Shown here: positions 44,816 to 54,944 of the stretch, one piece after another
Numbering within the stretch: position 1 is the stretch's first letter
Layout of the letters: every line of letters begins with the position of its first letter
From: Alteromonas naphthalenivorans
GTDB taxonomy: Bacteria > Pseudomonadota > Gammaproteobacteria > Enterobacterales > Alteromonadaceae
DNA: 64,000 bases
Assembly: GCF_000213655.1 (NCBI RefSeq)
Contig: NC_015554.1
Location: forward strand, 1,302,001 to 1,366,000
Direction of reading: 5' to 3'
The notes under the pieces: generated by a model
What the model was told of the DNA's origin: nothing
What the model saw: the letters and a program-made list of their open reading frames with translations, nothing else
Databases searched by the model: none
Program-made: the position numbers and the translations under genes

Positions 44816-46903
44816 TTGGACGCGAAACAGAACGTCACAAAGGTAAACCATGTTTTATTAGGTGAAGCGTTTCCATTAGGTGCTACGCCTTATGATGATG
44901 GGTGCAACTTCGCTGTTTATGCGCCAGATGCGAAAGCGGTGGCGTTATGTCTCTTTCACAACGATACCGAAGAACCTATAGAAGAAATATTGCTGCCTGA
45001 AAAAAGCGGCGATATTTGGCATGGTTTCTTTCCCAATGTAAAAGCAGGTCATTTATATGGCTATCGAGTGGAGCGCGGCGAAGGGCAACTGCACGGTGTG
45101 CCCACCGATAAATTGCTTATCGACCCTTATGCAAAAAAACTAAGCAGACCCATTCATTGGGATGCTAGGCAGTATAAATTCGACTCGCAATTTATGGTGC
45201 CTAAGTGTGTGGTGGTGGCAGACGCCGATTACCCTGAAAGTGTTATTCGCAAGGTCGAGATCCCAAAACACAAACGTATTGTTTATGAAGCGCATGTGAA
45301 AGGGTTAACAAAGTTACACCCCGATGTGCCAAAAGAACACAGAGGTAAGTACCTTGGGGCAAGCCACCCCGCGGTTATTGCCCACCTAAAAGCGCTAGGT
45401 ATTACCACGGTTCAGTTCATGCCAATGTGCTCCTTTATGCCAGAGCCTTACATTACGGAAAAAGGGTTAACGAATTACTGGGGCTATAACCCAGTTAACT
45501 TTTTCGCGCCGGAACCTCGTTATGCCAGCAAAGATGCTTTGGCCGAAATTAAGCATATGGTTGATGAATACCATAAAGCGGGGCTTGAGGTGATTGTAGA
45601 TGTGGTTTACAACCACACGGCAGAGGGCGGTAAAGGCGGCCCTATTTTGTCATACAAAGGTTTCTGCCCATATCAAGCGTATCTGTTAGAGCAAACTAAG
45701 CGGGGAGAGTTGGTTTATTCTAATCACTCTGGATGCGGTAACACTGTGCATACGTCTCATCCTTACATGATGACCCTCATTTTAGACGCCATGCGTTTTT
45801 GGGCAACCACTATTGGTGTAGATGGTTTTCGTTTCGACTTAGCGGTAACCCTTGGACGAGAGCCACAAGCTTATAATAAATATGCTGGGCTAATTCGCGC
45901 CATCGGGCAAGACCCCGTATTAAAGCAAACCGTTTTACTAGCCGAGCCCTGGGACATTGGGCTTGGTGGCTATCAGGTGGGTAACTTCCCCACGCCATGG
46001 CTAGAAGTGAACGATAAGTACCGAGACACGGCACGTGCGTTTTGGCGCGGTGATGAAGGCTTAGCAGCCGATTTTGCTACTCGCTTTATGGGTTCTCGCG
46101 ACCTATTTCATAAAGGCTACCGGCATATTTCCACATCGGTGAATAACATCACCTACCACGATGGTTTTACCCTACATGATTTAGTGAGTTATGCCGATCG
46201 CCATAACCTAGCTAACCTAGAAGAAAATCGTGATGGTCACGGGCATAACTTATCAGCTAACTATGGCGTTGAAGGTGAAACCCAAGATAAAAATATATTG
46301 GCACTACGTGAACGCCAGAAGCGTAATTTATTTGCCACGCTTATTTTCTCACAAGGCACGCCACATATTTTAGGGGGCGACGAACTAAGTCGCACGCAAA
46401 ACGGTAACAACAACGCCTATTGTCAAGATAATCCAATTAGTTGGACGCAGTGGGAAATGAACAAGCGTCAGCAAGATTTCCTTAGCTTTTGCCAGTATGT
46501 TATTCGCCTAAAACAAGGTTCTACCTTGTTAAGCGAGATAAAGCTAGAAGACGACCATTACTCGTTATCGAAAAATGTCAGCCAAATTAACTGGTTCAAA
46601 CCTGATGGCACCGATAAAGCCTCTGAAGATTGGAACGCGGCACACAATAAAGCTTTTGGTGTTGAAATTAGAGGGTGCGCGGTAGGTGAACAAACCCCAG
46701 AGCATTGGTTTATGTGTGTAAACGCCAGCGACAACGACGTGAGGTTTAATCTACCTAGTTTGTCACCGAAAGGCGGCTGGACTTTGCATTTAGATACTCG
46801 CTACGCTTCACTCAGCGAGCAACCCAAAATCTGTATTCAAAAAGTATTTTTACAAGCGGGTAAGTCTCTTACTCTGTTTAGTTTTAACGAATTTACCTCG
46901 TAA
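44816..46903 (+). CDS. glgX: Glycogen debranching enzyme, isoamylase type
   Basis: A 695-residue GH13 enzyme hydrolysing alpha-1,6 links of limit dextrins. It appears to start at TTG (44816), preceded by TAGGAA just after the glgB stop. Motifs: CBM48-like FPLGATPYDDGCNFAVYAP, VVYNHTAEGG, the nucleophile Asp in GFRFDLAVTLGRE, the Glu in LLAEPWDIG and NNITYHDGFTLHDL. Adjacent glgB and malQ make a glycogen turnover cluster; glgC, glgA and glgP are not in the window. Confidence 0.94.
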   Translation: MDAKQNVTKVNHVLLGEAFPLGATPYDDGCNFAVYAPDAKAVALCLFHNDTEEPIEEILLPEKSGDIWHGFFPNVKAGHLYGYRVERGEGQLHGVPTDKLLIDPYAKKLSRPIHWDARQYKFDSQFMVPKCVVVADADYPESVIRKVEIPKHKRIVYEAHVKGLTKLHPDVPKEHRGKYLGASHPAVIAHLKALGITTVQFMPMCSFMPEPYITEKGLTNYWGYNPVNFFAPEPRYASKDALAEIKHMVDEYHKAGLEVIVDVVYNHTAEGGKGGPILSYKGFCPYQAYLLEQTKRGELVYSNHSGCGNTVHTSHPYMMTLILDAMRFWATTIGVDGFRFDLAVTLGREPQAYNKYAGLIRAIGQDPVLKQTVLLAEPWDIGLGGYQVGNFPTPWLEVNDKYRDTARAFWRGDEGLAADFATRFMGSRDLFHKGYRHISTSVNNITYHDGFTLHDLVSYADRHNLANLEENRDGHGHNLSANYGVEGETQDKNILALRERQKRNLFATLIFSQGTPHILGGDELSRTQNGNNNAYCQDNPISWTQWEMNKRQQDFLSFCQYVIRLKQGSTLLSEIKLEDDHYSLSKNVSQINWFKPDGTDKASEDWNAAHNKAFGVEIRGCAVGEQTPEHWFMCVNASDNDVRFNLPSLSPKGGWTLHLDTRYASLSEQPKICIQKVFLQAGKSLTLFSFNEFTS

Positions 46904-46926
46904 GCTTTACCTCTGACGAAAAAAAT

Positions 46927-46967
46927 AGCATACCGAACGGATATCGGCCCGGTATGCTGTTCTTTAT
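46927..46967 (+). terminator. Terminator after glgX
   Basis: Stem AGCATACCG/CGGTATGCT with a 14-nt loop, then GTTCTTTATT; moderately T-rich. Confidence 0.7.
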
Positions 46968-47015
46968 TGGTACAGGTGGTATTATGCTCTCCCATCTGAA
47001 TGTGAGGGTTTTTCT

Positions 47016-48569
47016 ATGCAAAATGAAGGTGGAAATAAGCACGCCACAACAGCGTGTGATATTGGTTTTATCGGTTTAGGTGTAATGGGTAGTAACCTTA
47101 CAATGAACTTGGTAGATCACGGTTATCGAGTAGCGTGTTTCGATTTAGACCAGCATAAGGTCGATGCTATTCTCGTAAAAGACGCCAGTGAGCGAGATGC
47201 CAACGCTGAACCTCGCGTTGAAGGTTGCAGCTCTTACACCGAATTACTCAGCAAACTAAAAGCCCCTCATCTTATTATTCTTTCTGTTCCTGCCGGCGAC
47301 CCTGTCGACCATGTATGTAATCATCTTATTGATGCGGGTATTCATGCCGACGATATCGTGGTTGATACTGGTAATAGCTTGTGGACAGACTCAGTTGCAC
47401 GGGAAGAGCAATATAAAGGCAAGTTTATCTTCTTTTCTACTGCGGTTTCTGGTGGGGAAGTAGGGGCACGCTTTGGGCCATCATTAATGCCATCGGGCAA
47501 CCCTTATGCGTGGACCCGAATTGAGCCTGTACTTAAAGCGATTGCCGCTAAGGTCGATCCTGAAACCGGTAAACCTCTTGAGAGTTTCGTGCCAGGTAAA
47601 CCCATATTAGAAGGTGAGCCGTGTGCCACTTATATTGGCCCAGTTGGCGCAGGCCATTATGTGAAAATGGTACACAACGGTATTGAATACGCTGATATGC
47701 AGCTTATTTGTGAAACCTATCACGTGATGCGCGAAGCATTGCAAATGTCGCCTTCTGACATTGCTGCTGTATTTAGACGTTGGAATGAAGGTAAGCTAAA
47801 TAGTTACCTAATGGAAATTAGCGCTGAAGTGCTCGACCAACTCGACCCAGATACCAAGCAGCCCCTTGTTGACGTTATTCTAGATAGAGCAGGGCAAAAA
47901 GGCACTGGTCTTTGGACTGCGGTTAGTGCATTGCAAGTAGGTAGCCCTGCGCAAACCATTACGTCGGCTGTATTTGCGCGCAGTATTTCTAGCTTAAAAG
48001 ATGAGCGTGTGGCAGCAAGTAAGGTGCTTTCGGGCCCTGAACCTGTGGTTCATTCGGATGAGCAGAAAGAAGACATCATCAATAAATTAGAACAAGCGTT
48101 ATACTGCTCTAAAATTTGTGCTTATGCGCAAGGCTTCCAACTAATGGCTATCGCTGCCAAAGAGCATGGTTGGCAATTAGAGTTTGGTGAAATAGCAAAA
48201 ATTTGGCGCGCGGGCTGTATCATTCGTGCCGTTTTCCTACAGTCTATTTCTAAGGCTTATGAAAACAACGAAGAGTTGTCGAACCTGCTGATGGATCCGT
48301 TCTTTGCAGAACAGATTTCAGAATTTCAATCTGATTGGCGTCAGTCAATTGCGCAAGCCACTATTGCAGGCGTTCCATGCCCGGCTATGATGTCATCACT
48401 AAGTTACTATGATTCCTATAGAACGGCGGTGCTGCCGGCTAACTTGCTACAAGGTCAACGGGACTTTTTCGGTGCCCACACGTATCAACGTGTAGATAAG
48501 CCTGCGGGTAAAAAGTATCACTTAGAATGGAGTGATCCCCAACGCCCGCAAACTTCTATAAAACGCTAA
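47016..48569 (+). CDS. gnd: 6-phosphogluconate dehydrogenase (decarboxylating)
   Basis: A 517-residue enzyme producing ribulose-5-phosphate, CO2 and NADPH from 6-phosphogluconate. The cofactor motif is IGFIGLGVMGSNLTMNLVDHGY; the substrate segment is VDTGNSLW with FFSTAVSGGEVGARFGPSLMPSG; the catalytic Lys is in GAGHYVKMVHNGIEYADMQ. It is longer than the 470-residue E. coli type owing to an insertion around residues 165-200. It draws from the same pool as edd, so the locus serves both the pentose phosphate and Entner-Doudoroff routes. Confidence 0.95.
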   Translation: MQNEGGNKHATTACDIGFIGLGVMGSNLTMNLVDHGYRVACFDLDQHKVDAILVKDASERDANAEPRVEGCSSYTELLSKLKAPHLIILSVPAGDPVDHVCNHLIDAGIHADDIVVDTGNSLWTDSVAREEQYKGKFIFFSTAVSGGEVGARFGPSLMPSGNPYAWTRIEPVLKAIAAKVDPETGKPLESFVPGKPILEGEPCATYIGPVGAGHYVKMVHNGIEYADMQLICETYHVMREALQMSPSDIAAVFRRWNEGKLNSYLMEISAEVLDQLDPDTKQPLVDVILDRAGQKGTGLWTAVSALQVGSPAQTITSAVFARSISSLKDERVAASKVLSGPEPVVHSDEQKEDIINKLEQALYCSKICAYAQGFQLMAIAAKEHGWQLEFGEIAKIWRAGCIIRAVFLQSISKAYENNEELSNLLMDPFFAEQISEFQSDWRQSIAQATIAGVPCPAMMSSLSYYDSYRTAVLPANLLQGQRDFFGAHTYQRVDKPAGKKYHLEWSDPQRPQTSIKR

Positions 48570-48590
48570 TACGGTTCCTGTACTAAATTG

Positions 48591-48628
48591 AAAGGTGTGC
48601 CAGGTTCTTTAGGCGCACCTTTTTTCTT
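48591..48628 (+). terminator. Terminator after gnd
   Basis: AAAGGTGTGCC pairs with GGCGCACCTTT (one wobble) and is followed by a T-run. Confidence 0.85.
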
Positions 48629-48655
48629 TTTAAGGGATGAATTTTAGGAGAAACG

Positions 48656-49054
48656 ATGTCTGAGCAAAAATGGCAAGAAACGCTGTCTGAAGAAGAATAC
48701 CGAGTGTGCCGCAATGCCGGGACAGAGCGACCTTTTACCGGGGCGTTGTTAGATGAAGCCCGAGAGGGAACTTATGTTTGTAAGTGCTGTGGAGCGGATT
48801 TGTTTTCATCACAAACTAAGTTTGATGCTGGTTGTGGTTGGCCCTCTTTTTTTCAGCAACTTGAAAACGACAATGTTGGCTACCGAGATGACAATACGCA
48901 CGGCATGCATCGTGTAGAGATTTTCTGTAAACAATGTGATTCTCATTTGGGGCACGTGTTTCCAGATGGCCCAGAGCCAAGCGGTCAGCGCTATTGCGTG
49001 AATTCAATTTCACTGACATTTAAAGGTAATGGTGACGTTGTGGTAAAAGGCTAG
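48656..49054 (+). CDS. msrB: Peptide-methionine (R)-S-oxide reductase
   Basis: A 132-residue MsrB. Two CxxC zinc-binding pairs are at 42/45 (CKCC) and 91/94 (CKQC); the catalytic Cys114 is in RYCVNSISL and the GCGWPSFF substrate segment is intact. It repairs methionine-R-sulfoxide in proteins with thioredoxin. The GGAGAAACG SD sits before ATG at 48656, directly after the gnd terminator. Confidence 0.96.
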   Translation: MSEQKWQETLSEEEYRVCRNAGTERPFTGALLDEAREGTYVCKCCGADLFSSQTKFDAGCGWPSFFQQLENDNVGYRDDNTHGMHRVEIFCKQCDSHLGHVFPDGPEPSGQRYCVNSISLTFKGNGDVVVKG

Positions 49055-49152
49055 GCTCGAACTCTGTAGCGATTACATTGAGTAGGTAGTCTTTCACAAG
49101 GTAAACAGTCGAACAAAAAATATACAGCTTTAGCTTCCTTAACCTAAAAAAT

Positions 49153-49190
49153 AAAAAAATCCGCTCATGTTTGGCGGATTTTTTCTTTTT
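49153..49190. terminator. Bidirectional terminator between msrB and DUF2989 gene
   Basis: AAAAAATCCGC and GCGGATTTTTT pair around an 8-10 nt loop, with A-runs on one side and T-runs on the other, which suits convergent genes. Confidence 0.85.
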
Positions 49191-49234
49191 TTAGCACTTA
49201 TTTCTGACGAAAAAAATGTAATTCATTTTCATTA

Positions 49235-50128
49235 TTACAGTCTATGTAGCTTAAGTGCGCTCGCATCGAATTGACTGTTATCAAGGGCAGAGACAATATC
49301 ACTAACCACGCTGTCTAAAATATCAACCGGAAGATTAAATTTTTTGCCAAGTGATTCCCTTCTAGCTGAGGGTATGTTTTCGTCAAAGTATTCGCTTACG
49401 CCTAGCCATACATAAGCCATTCTATAGTTTTCTTTATCCGTACCTAACGACACCAATGATAAGTACACCGCACTGTCTATGTCATCTGCATCTTTGTATA
49501 GGCTTAGTGCTTTATACAAGGTATTAATTGTGCGCTCAGGATCCGTTTTAATTTGCGCCGAGGCCAAAGAAATAAGTAACTCAGGATCGTTAACTTTGTT
49601 GCTCGCGGCGTAGCGCTCAAACCGGTGAAACGCCTCGTTGTCATTGTGACGAGACCAGTGGTAATAAGAAAGGTAAGGGTCAAGGGAACGTTTAGTCTCG
49701 CGGGCTAATCGGGTAAGTTCGCGTTGAGCAGTAATGACCCCCTTAAGGCGGGTGGCTTCTTTGCCTTTACGTTTTATGTGCTCAATATGCTGTGCTTCTT
49801 CCACGCAGACCAAGTAATCTTCAAACGCTAATAATAATGGGTATTTGAACGCGTCTGAGGTATCTGTTTGGTGGTTGTATCTTAATCTTATGATGTCGGC
49901 CCGCTCGTGACGACAACGTGCATCTAGGCTTAAATCTAAACACATTTCACTGTTGGTTTCGCAAATTTCACTAATAGTGGGTTCGAACCAATCGCTACAT
50001 CCAGACAGCATGACGGTCATCGATAGCGTGGTGATAACATTTTTATAACCTGTTGGAAAATTACTAAATAAAGTGCCTAGAACAGGCAAATTTTTTGATT
50101 TCATGAAATTTATCAACAATTTGGTCAT
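49235..50128 (-). CDS. DUF2989 family lipoprotein
   Basis: About 290-308 residues depending on start (GTG 50161, ATG 50128 or ATG 50104; none has a clear SD). A lipobox LSGC precedes DWFEPTISEICETN. The conserved segment SLDARCRHERADIIRLRY marks DUF2989 proteins. The C-terminal half is helical and TPR-like (AAQIKTDPERTINTLYKAL-like spacing). Likely an outer- or inner-membrane lipoprotein; function unknown. Divergent from the GAPDH-like gene. Confidence 0.8.
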   Translation of the reverse strand: MTKLLINFMKSKNLPVLGTLFSNFPTGYKNVITTLSMTVMLSGCSDWFEPTISEICETNSEMCLDLSLDARCRHERADIIRLRYNHQTDTSDAFKYPLLLAFEDYLVCVEEAQHIEHIKRKGKEATRLKGVITAQRELTRLARETKRSLDPYLSYYHWSRHNDNEAFHRFERYAASNKVNDPELLISLASAQIKTDPERTINTLYKALSLYKDADDIDSAVYLSLVSLGTDKENYRMAYVWLGVSEYFDENIPSARRESLGKKFNLPVDILDSVVSDIVSALDNSQFDASALKLHRL

Positions 50129-50251
50129 CCTTGTTTGTTTCTTTAAGATACTGCTCGTCACCGTCAGACGAAATCTTCACCTAGTGTACCCTAAAATATT
50201 AAAAAACTGACGTGTCACATACCGTTAATTTACGTCGATAAAGGCAAAAAC

Positions 50252-51697
50252 ATGAACCAACAGTTTGAGCAGGAATTACAAAGCAGCTGGCAAGAGCGTC
50301 AGGAATACGCGGAAATGATGTTGCCCCTTATCGGTAAGCTATACCGAAATAGCGCAGTAGAAATTTCAGTTTATGGCCGCTCTTTATTAAATGCCAGTGC
50401 AACTGATGTGATCAAAGCGCATCGCAAAGTACGCTTGCACGAGGGAGTAAAATTGCGACTTCGGGAGAGTTTCCCAATTTTACTTGCGCTGAGCGAAATG
50501 CAGATTGCCCCTGCTCAAATTGATATTGGTAAATTGGCCTTCGACTTTAATTACGGTTCGGCGGTAGACAACGACGACTTAAATGCATTTTTAAGTGAGA
50601 AGTTAGGCGACGTTATTGATAAAGAGGACGATCAGAAGCCTCAAGACGTTGTACTTTATGGATTTGGTCGTATAGGTCGTTTGTTAGCGCGTTTGTTGAT
50701 AGAACGCCAAGGTAAAAACAATAAGCTACGTTTACGCGCCATTGTGGTACGTGGCGGACGCGATGGTGATTTGGAAAAACGTGCTAGCTTACTTCGCCGT
50801 GATTCAGTGCATGGGCCATTTAACGGCAGTATCTCTATCGATCATGAGCGTAATGCATTAAAAGCAAACGGTTCATTTATACAAGTGATTTACGCGAACA
50901 GCCCAGACGAGGTTGATTACACCCAATACGGTATCGACAACGCTATTATTGTTGATAACACGGGTATATGGCGTGACCGCGATGGTTTAGGTTTACACCT
51001 TAAAGCGAAAGGTGCGTCTAAAGCGGTACTGACGGCACCAGGTAAAGGCGATATTAAAAACATCGTACATGGGGTAAATCATGACGAGATTACGCCAGAC
51101 GACACCATTCTTTCAGCAGCAAGTTGTACTACCAATGCGATTACGCCAGTGCTTAAAGCGTTGGATGAAGAATATGGCATTGAAGACGGTCATGTTGAAA
51201 CGGTGCATTCATACACCAATGATCAAAACCTAATTGATAACTATCACAAGGGTGACAGACGCGGTCGTAGTGCGCCACTTAATATGGTTATTACCGAAAC
51301 AGGCGCAGCAAAAGCGGTATCGAAAGCTTACCCTAAGCTTGCTGGCAAGCTAACTGGTAACGCTATTCGCGTGCCTACGCCGAATGTATCACTGGCTATT
51401 TTGAACCTTAACTTAGCGAAAGGCACAGATAGAGTAGCAGTGAATGAATTCTTACGGGATGCTGCACTCTTTTCTACCTTACAACACCAAATCGATTACA
51501 CCGCAAGTAAAGAGATTGTCTCTACCGACTTAGTGGGCTCTCGCGCAGCGTCAGTGGTCGACTCGCAGGCTACAATAGTGGCTGATAAGCGTCTTACCCT
51601 TTATGTTTGGTACGATAACGAGTTTGGTTATAGCTGTCAGGTAATGCGTGTTATTCGGGATATGGCAGGGCTTAGTTTCCCCACACTGCCGCTTTAA
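50252..51697 (+). CDS. GAPDH-like dehydrogenase with N-terminal extension
   Basis: A 481-residue protein. The first 130 residues are a helical extension absent from GapA; the rest is a GAPDH ([17 protein letters not shown], catalytic Cys in LSAASCTTNAITPVLKALD, RGRSAPLNMVITETGAAKA, WYDNEFGYS). This long type occurs beside gapA in Shewanella and Vibrio relatives and is thought to serve gluconeogenesis or other cofactors, though that is not shown here. Monocistronic with its own terminator. Gene naming (gapB, gapA-3) varies, so no symbol is given. Confidence 0.88.
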   Translation: MNQQFEQELQSSWQERQEYAEMMLPLIGKLYRNSAVEISVYGRSLLNASATDVIKAHRKVRLHEGVKLRLRESFPILLALSEMQIAPAQIDIGKLAFDFNYGSAVDNDDLNAFLSEKLGDVIDKEDDQKPQDVVLYGFGRIGRLLARLLIERQGKNNKLRLRAIVVRGGRDGDLEKRASLLRRDSVHGPFNGSISIDHERNALKANGSFIQVIYANSPDEVDYTQYGIDNAIIVDNTGIWRDRDGLGLHLKAKGASKAVLTAPGKGDIKNIVHGVNHDEITPDDTILSAASCTTNAITPVLKALDEEYGIEDGHVETVHSYTNDQNLIDNYHKGDRRGRSAPLNMVITETGAAKAVSKAYPKLAGKLTGNAIRVPTPNVSLAILNLNLAKGTDRVAVNEFLRDAALFSTLQHQIDYTASKEIVSTDLVGSRAASVVDSQATIVADKRLTLYVWYDNEFGYSCQVMRVIRDMAGLSFPTLPL

Positions 51698-51712
51698 TAT
51701 TCAATTTGAATA

Positions 51713-51742
51713 AAAACCGACCGCTTAGGGTCGGTTTTTTAT
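51713..51742 (+). terminator. Terminator after GAPDH-like gene
   Basis: ACCGACC/GGTCGGT stem with a 6-nt loop and TTTTT. Confidence 0.9.
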
Positions 51743-51855
51743 TTGTGTAAACAAAACCGTGCCGCCAAGAGGCATAAATAGCGCATTGGCACATGGTATT
51801 TGTGTTACCGACTATGCTAAATTACCGCTAAAATTAAGAAGAGAAACGACAGTTT

Positions 51856-52986
51856 ATGCATATTTCTAGTCAATTCGATAGCGGCAACATTGACGTGTTA
51901 AGCGCTGAATCGGTTGAAGACATCCGTCTTGCCATTCCAAAAGATAATCAATCTGAGTTTGCCCAGTGGTTTCATTTTCGCTTAGTTGGCGAGACGTTTG
52001 TTACCCACACAATGACCTTAACTGATTTAGCAAAGTCGGCGTATCCAGATGGCTGGAAAGGCTACAATGTGCTTGCATCATACGATCGCCAAACCTGGTT
52101 TCGTATCCCCAGCGAGTTTGATGGCGATAACCTCACATTCTCTCTAACACTCGAACAACCTAGTGTTTATTTCGCTTACTTCATTCCTTACAGCTATGAG
52201 AGGCACTTAGATTTAGTGCACGATGCGCAAATGTCACTGCTATGTGAACATCGGTTTCTAGGCTTAACACTAGATGGCCGCGATATGTCCATGCTAGTGA
52301 TTGGAGAAGAAACCCCGAACAAGAAAAAAGTATGGGTAACTGCCAGACAGCACCCAGGTGAGACCATGGCGGAGTGGTGTGCGGAAGGCTTAATTTACCG
52401 TTTGCTAGATGAGCAAGACGGACTGGCGCGACAATTGCTGGATAACGCTGTGTTTTATGTAGTACCTAACATGAATCCTGATGGCAGCGCACGCGGTCAC
52501 TTGCGCACCAACGCGGTAGGCACCAATTTAAACCGCGAGTGGGCTACGCCTAGCGCTGATAAAAGCCCAGAAGTACTTTATGTCATGAACGCAATGGAAA
52601 ACATAGGCGTAGATATGTTTGTCGATTTGCACGGTGATGAAGCACTGCCGTACAATTTTGTGGCAGGCTGTGAAGGTAATCCAAGTTATTCTGATGAAAT
52701 TAAAGCGCTAGAAAATACGTTTAAAGATGCGCTACTAAATGCAACGCCAGAATTTCAAGATGAGTTTGGATACGATAAAGACGCGCCAGGTGAGGGGAAC
52801 TTAACCGTGGCAGCAAATGCAGTAGGTGAGAAGTTTAACTGCATGTCTTACACCGTTGAAATGCCATTCAAAGACAATGTCGATGTGCCTGATGAAATTT
52901 ATGGCTGGTCTGTTCAGCGCAGCAGACAGCTAGGTGAGGATTTACTTATTGCCGTAAATGCCGTAGTAAAGAAGTTAAATGGTTAA
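51856..52986 (+). CDS. M14 family metallocarboxypeptidase, cytosolic type
   Basis: A 376-residue protein without signal peptide. An N-terminal beta-sandwich domain (about 1-140; WFHFRLVG, YFAYFIPYSYERHL) precedes the M14 zinc domain with the H-x-x-E motif in ARQHPGETMAEW, VPNMNPDGSARGHLRTNAVGTNLNREW, the zinc His in DLHGDEALPYNF and the catalytic Glu in YTVEMPF. This two-domain layout is that of CCP/AGBL-type carboxypeptidases, which remove C-terminal residues from peptides. Substrate unknown. Confidence 0.9.
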   Translation: MHISSQFDSGNIDVLSAESVEDIRLAIPKDNQSEFAQWFHFRLVGETFVTHTMTLTDLAKSAYPDGWKGYNVLASYDRQTWFRIPSEFDGDNLTFSLTLEQPSVYFAYFIPYSYERHLDLVHDAQMSLLCEHRFLGLTLDGRDMSMLVIGEETPNKKKVWVTARQHPGETMAEWCAEGLIYRLLDEQDGLARQLLDNAVFYVVPNMNPDGSARGHLRTNAVGTNLNREWATPSADKSPEVLYVMNAMENIGVDMFVDLHGDEALPYNFVAGCEGNPSYSDEIKALENTFKDALLNATPEFQDEFGYDKDAPGEGNLTVAANAVGEKFNCMSYTVEMPFKDNVDVPDEIYGWSVQRSRQLGEDLLIAVNAVVKKLNG

Positions 52987-53005
52987 TACGTTAAATTAGC
53001 ATCAC

Positions 53006-53036
53006 AAAAAAGCCCCTTTTCATCGGGGCTTTATTA
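53006..53036 (+). terminator. Terminator after M14 carboxypeptidase
   Basis: AAAAGCCCC/GGGGCTTT stem around a short loop, then a T-rich end. Confidence 0.85.
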
Positions 53037-53087
53037 ATAAATACAATAATAGAAATCATAACAACAAGATAATAAAGGGGTGATACC

Positions 53088-54746
53088 TTGGAAGGGTTAT
53101 ATAGTTTTCTCGTCATACTGGATGGTTTTTTAGGCGGCGCAGGGTGGTTTCCTTACGTATTGCTAGGTGTAGGTCTTTTCTTCACTATCTACCTTAAATT
53201 TCCTCAAATTCGTTTTTTCAAACACGCTTGGCAAGTGGTAACCGGTAAGTTCGACAAAGAGAGCGACCCAGGTGATACCACTCATTTTCGCGCACTTACT
53301 ACCGCGCTATCAGGTACGGTGGGTACCGGTAATATCAGTGGTGTGGCGTTCGCCATATTCTTAGGTGGTCCAGCAGCTTTATTTTGGATGTGGGTAACGG
53401 CCTTTTTAGGTATGACTACGAAATTCGTTGAAGTTACCCTTTCTCACAAATACCGTGTGAAAACCGAAGATGGCACCATGGCGGGTGGTCCCATGTATTA
53501 CATGGACAGACGCTTAAACATGAAATGGCTAGCGGTGGCTTTTGCCATTGCCACGGTAGTGAGTTCATTCGGTACCGGTAACTTGCCGCAAAGTAATGGT
53601 ATTGCGCAAAGTATTGAAGCCACGTTTGGTTTCGAGCCTTGGGCAGTAGGTAGCGTGCTGGGTATTTTACTTGCGCTTGTTATCCTTGGTGGTATTCAAC
53701 GCATTGCTGCTTTTACTGCGCGAGTCGTGCCGGTAATGGCGGTTATTTACCTTATTGGTGCGTTAGCGGTTATTTTCGCAAACGTTGAAAATATTATTCC
53801 TTCTTTCACCGCGGTAGTTAAAGATGCATTTACAGGGTCTGCGGCTGCAGGTGGCTTCCTAGGCGCATCACTTGCGTATGCGTTTAACCGTGGTGTAAAC
53901 CGTGGTTTGTTCTCAAACGAAGCGGGGCAGGGTTCTGCGCCAATTGCGCATGCTGCGGCTAAAACAAAAGAGCCTGCGTCTGAAGGTATGGTGTCACTAC
54001 TTGAACCTTTCATCGATACCATCATTATCTGTACGGTGACTGGTTTGGTTATCTTGTCTTCTGGTGTATGGAAAGAAAAGCATGAAAACGTATTCGATCG
54101 TTCTGACATGCTCTTTGTTCAAGGCCAATATGATGACAGCGATCAAGCCGATGTCGATAAGCTTTACGGTTACCTAAACGACGTAGAAGGTAATGAGATA
54201 ACAGCGTACACAGGTAGCATCACAGTAGTAAATGGCACTGCGGTTAGCGATGGCTTTACCTTGTTAAATTCACGCTCAGTTGCTGAAGATGTTAAATACA
54301 ACATTGGTAGCGAAGATTTATTTACCGGTACGCTTAAAATAGAAGAGGGTAAACCCGTACGAGATAACCTAGAAGTGAGCGGTAAATCCTTGGTGCACTC
54401 AGCGGCACTAACGACCATCGCCTTTACACGCGGATATTTCGGTAACTTCGGCCAATACATAGTGTCTATCGGGCTTATGCTGTTTGCGTTCTCAACCGCT
54501 ATTGCGTGGTCGTATTACGGTGACAGGGCGATGACTTACTTGCTCGGCCCCCGTTCGGTAATGCCATATCGTGTTATTTACGTAGCTGGCTTTGTATGGG
54601 CTGCGTTTTCTGATACCACTTTGGTATGGGCGTTGTCGGCAGTGGCCATTGTAGTAATGACTTTACCTAACCTATTTGGTATTGTGCTGCTCTGTAAAGA
54701 AATGAAAGAAACCGTTGACGATTATTGGTCTAGACATAAAAAATAA
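53088..54746 (+). CDS. Sodium:amino-acid symporter, AGCS family
   Basis: A 552-residue membrane protein starting at TTG (53088, SD-like AAAGGGG). It carries the AGCS signatures [16 protein letters not shown] and AGGPMYYMD, plus [26 protein letters not shown], which is diagnostic of Na+/alanine or glycine symporters. An extra segment of about 100 residues (about 330-435), hydrophilic and rich in Asp and Thr, lies between TM segments and is absent from ordinary AGCS carriers of about 450 residues. It imports small neutral amino acids with sodium, fitting a marine host. Confidence 0.93.
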   Translation: MEGLYSFLVILDGFLGGAGWFPYVLLGVGLFFTIYLKFPQIRFFKHAWQVVTGKFDKESDPGDTTHFRALTTALSGTVGTGNISGVAFAIFLGGPAALFWMWVTAFLGMTTKFVEVTLSHKYRVKTEDGTMAGGPMYYMDRRLNMKWLAVAFAIATVVSSFGTGNLPQSNGIAQSIEATFGFEPWAVGSVLGILLALVILGGIQRIAAFTARVVPVMAVIYLIGALAVIFANVENIIPSFTAVVKDAFTGSAAAGGFLGASLAYAFNRGVNRGLFSNEAGQGSAPIAHAAAKTKEPASEGMVSLLEPFIDTIIICTVTGLVILSSGVWKEKHENVFDRSDMLFVQGQYDDSDQADVDKLYGYLNDVEGNEITAYTGSITVVNGTAVSDGFTLLNSRSVAEDVKYNIGSEDLFTGTLKIEEGKPVRDNLEVSGKSLVHSAALTTIAFTRGYFGNFGQYIVSIGLMLFAFSTAIAWSYYGDRAMTYLLGPRSVMPYRVIYVAGFVWAAFSDTTLVWALSAVAIVVMTLPNLFGIVLLCKEMKETVDDYWSRHKK

Positions 54747-54944
54747 TTGTTAGTGTGAACGTGGTGTGCAGGTCAACGTGGTAGCCTTTTAAGTTTGGCT
54801 TTCACACCACAATTACAATTAAATTGTATTAATGCTCATCTGCCTTTGAATAGGCTTTGCAATACGCATTTCAATACGTAAAATACTCACCTCTAAAACC
54901 AATGCTACCTGGTTATTTCCGCATCATTCCTACAGGAGCAAATT

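Noticed and set aside
52987..53087. Possible glycine riboswitch before the AGCS symporter
   Set aside because: Only about 100 bp are available and most is the upstream terminator; no aptamer-like core is visible.
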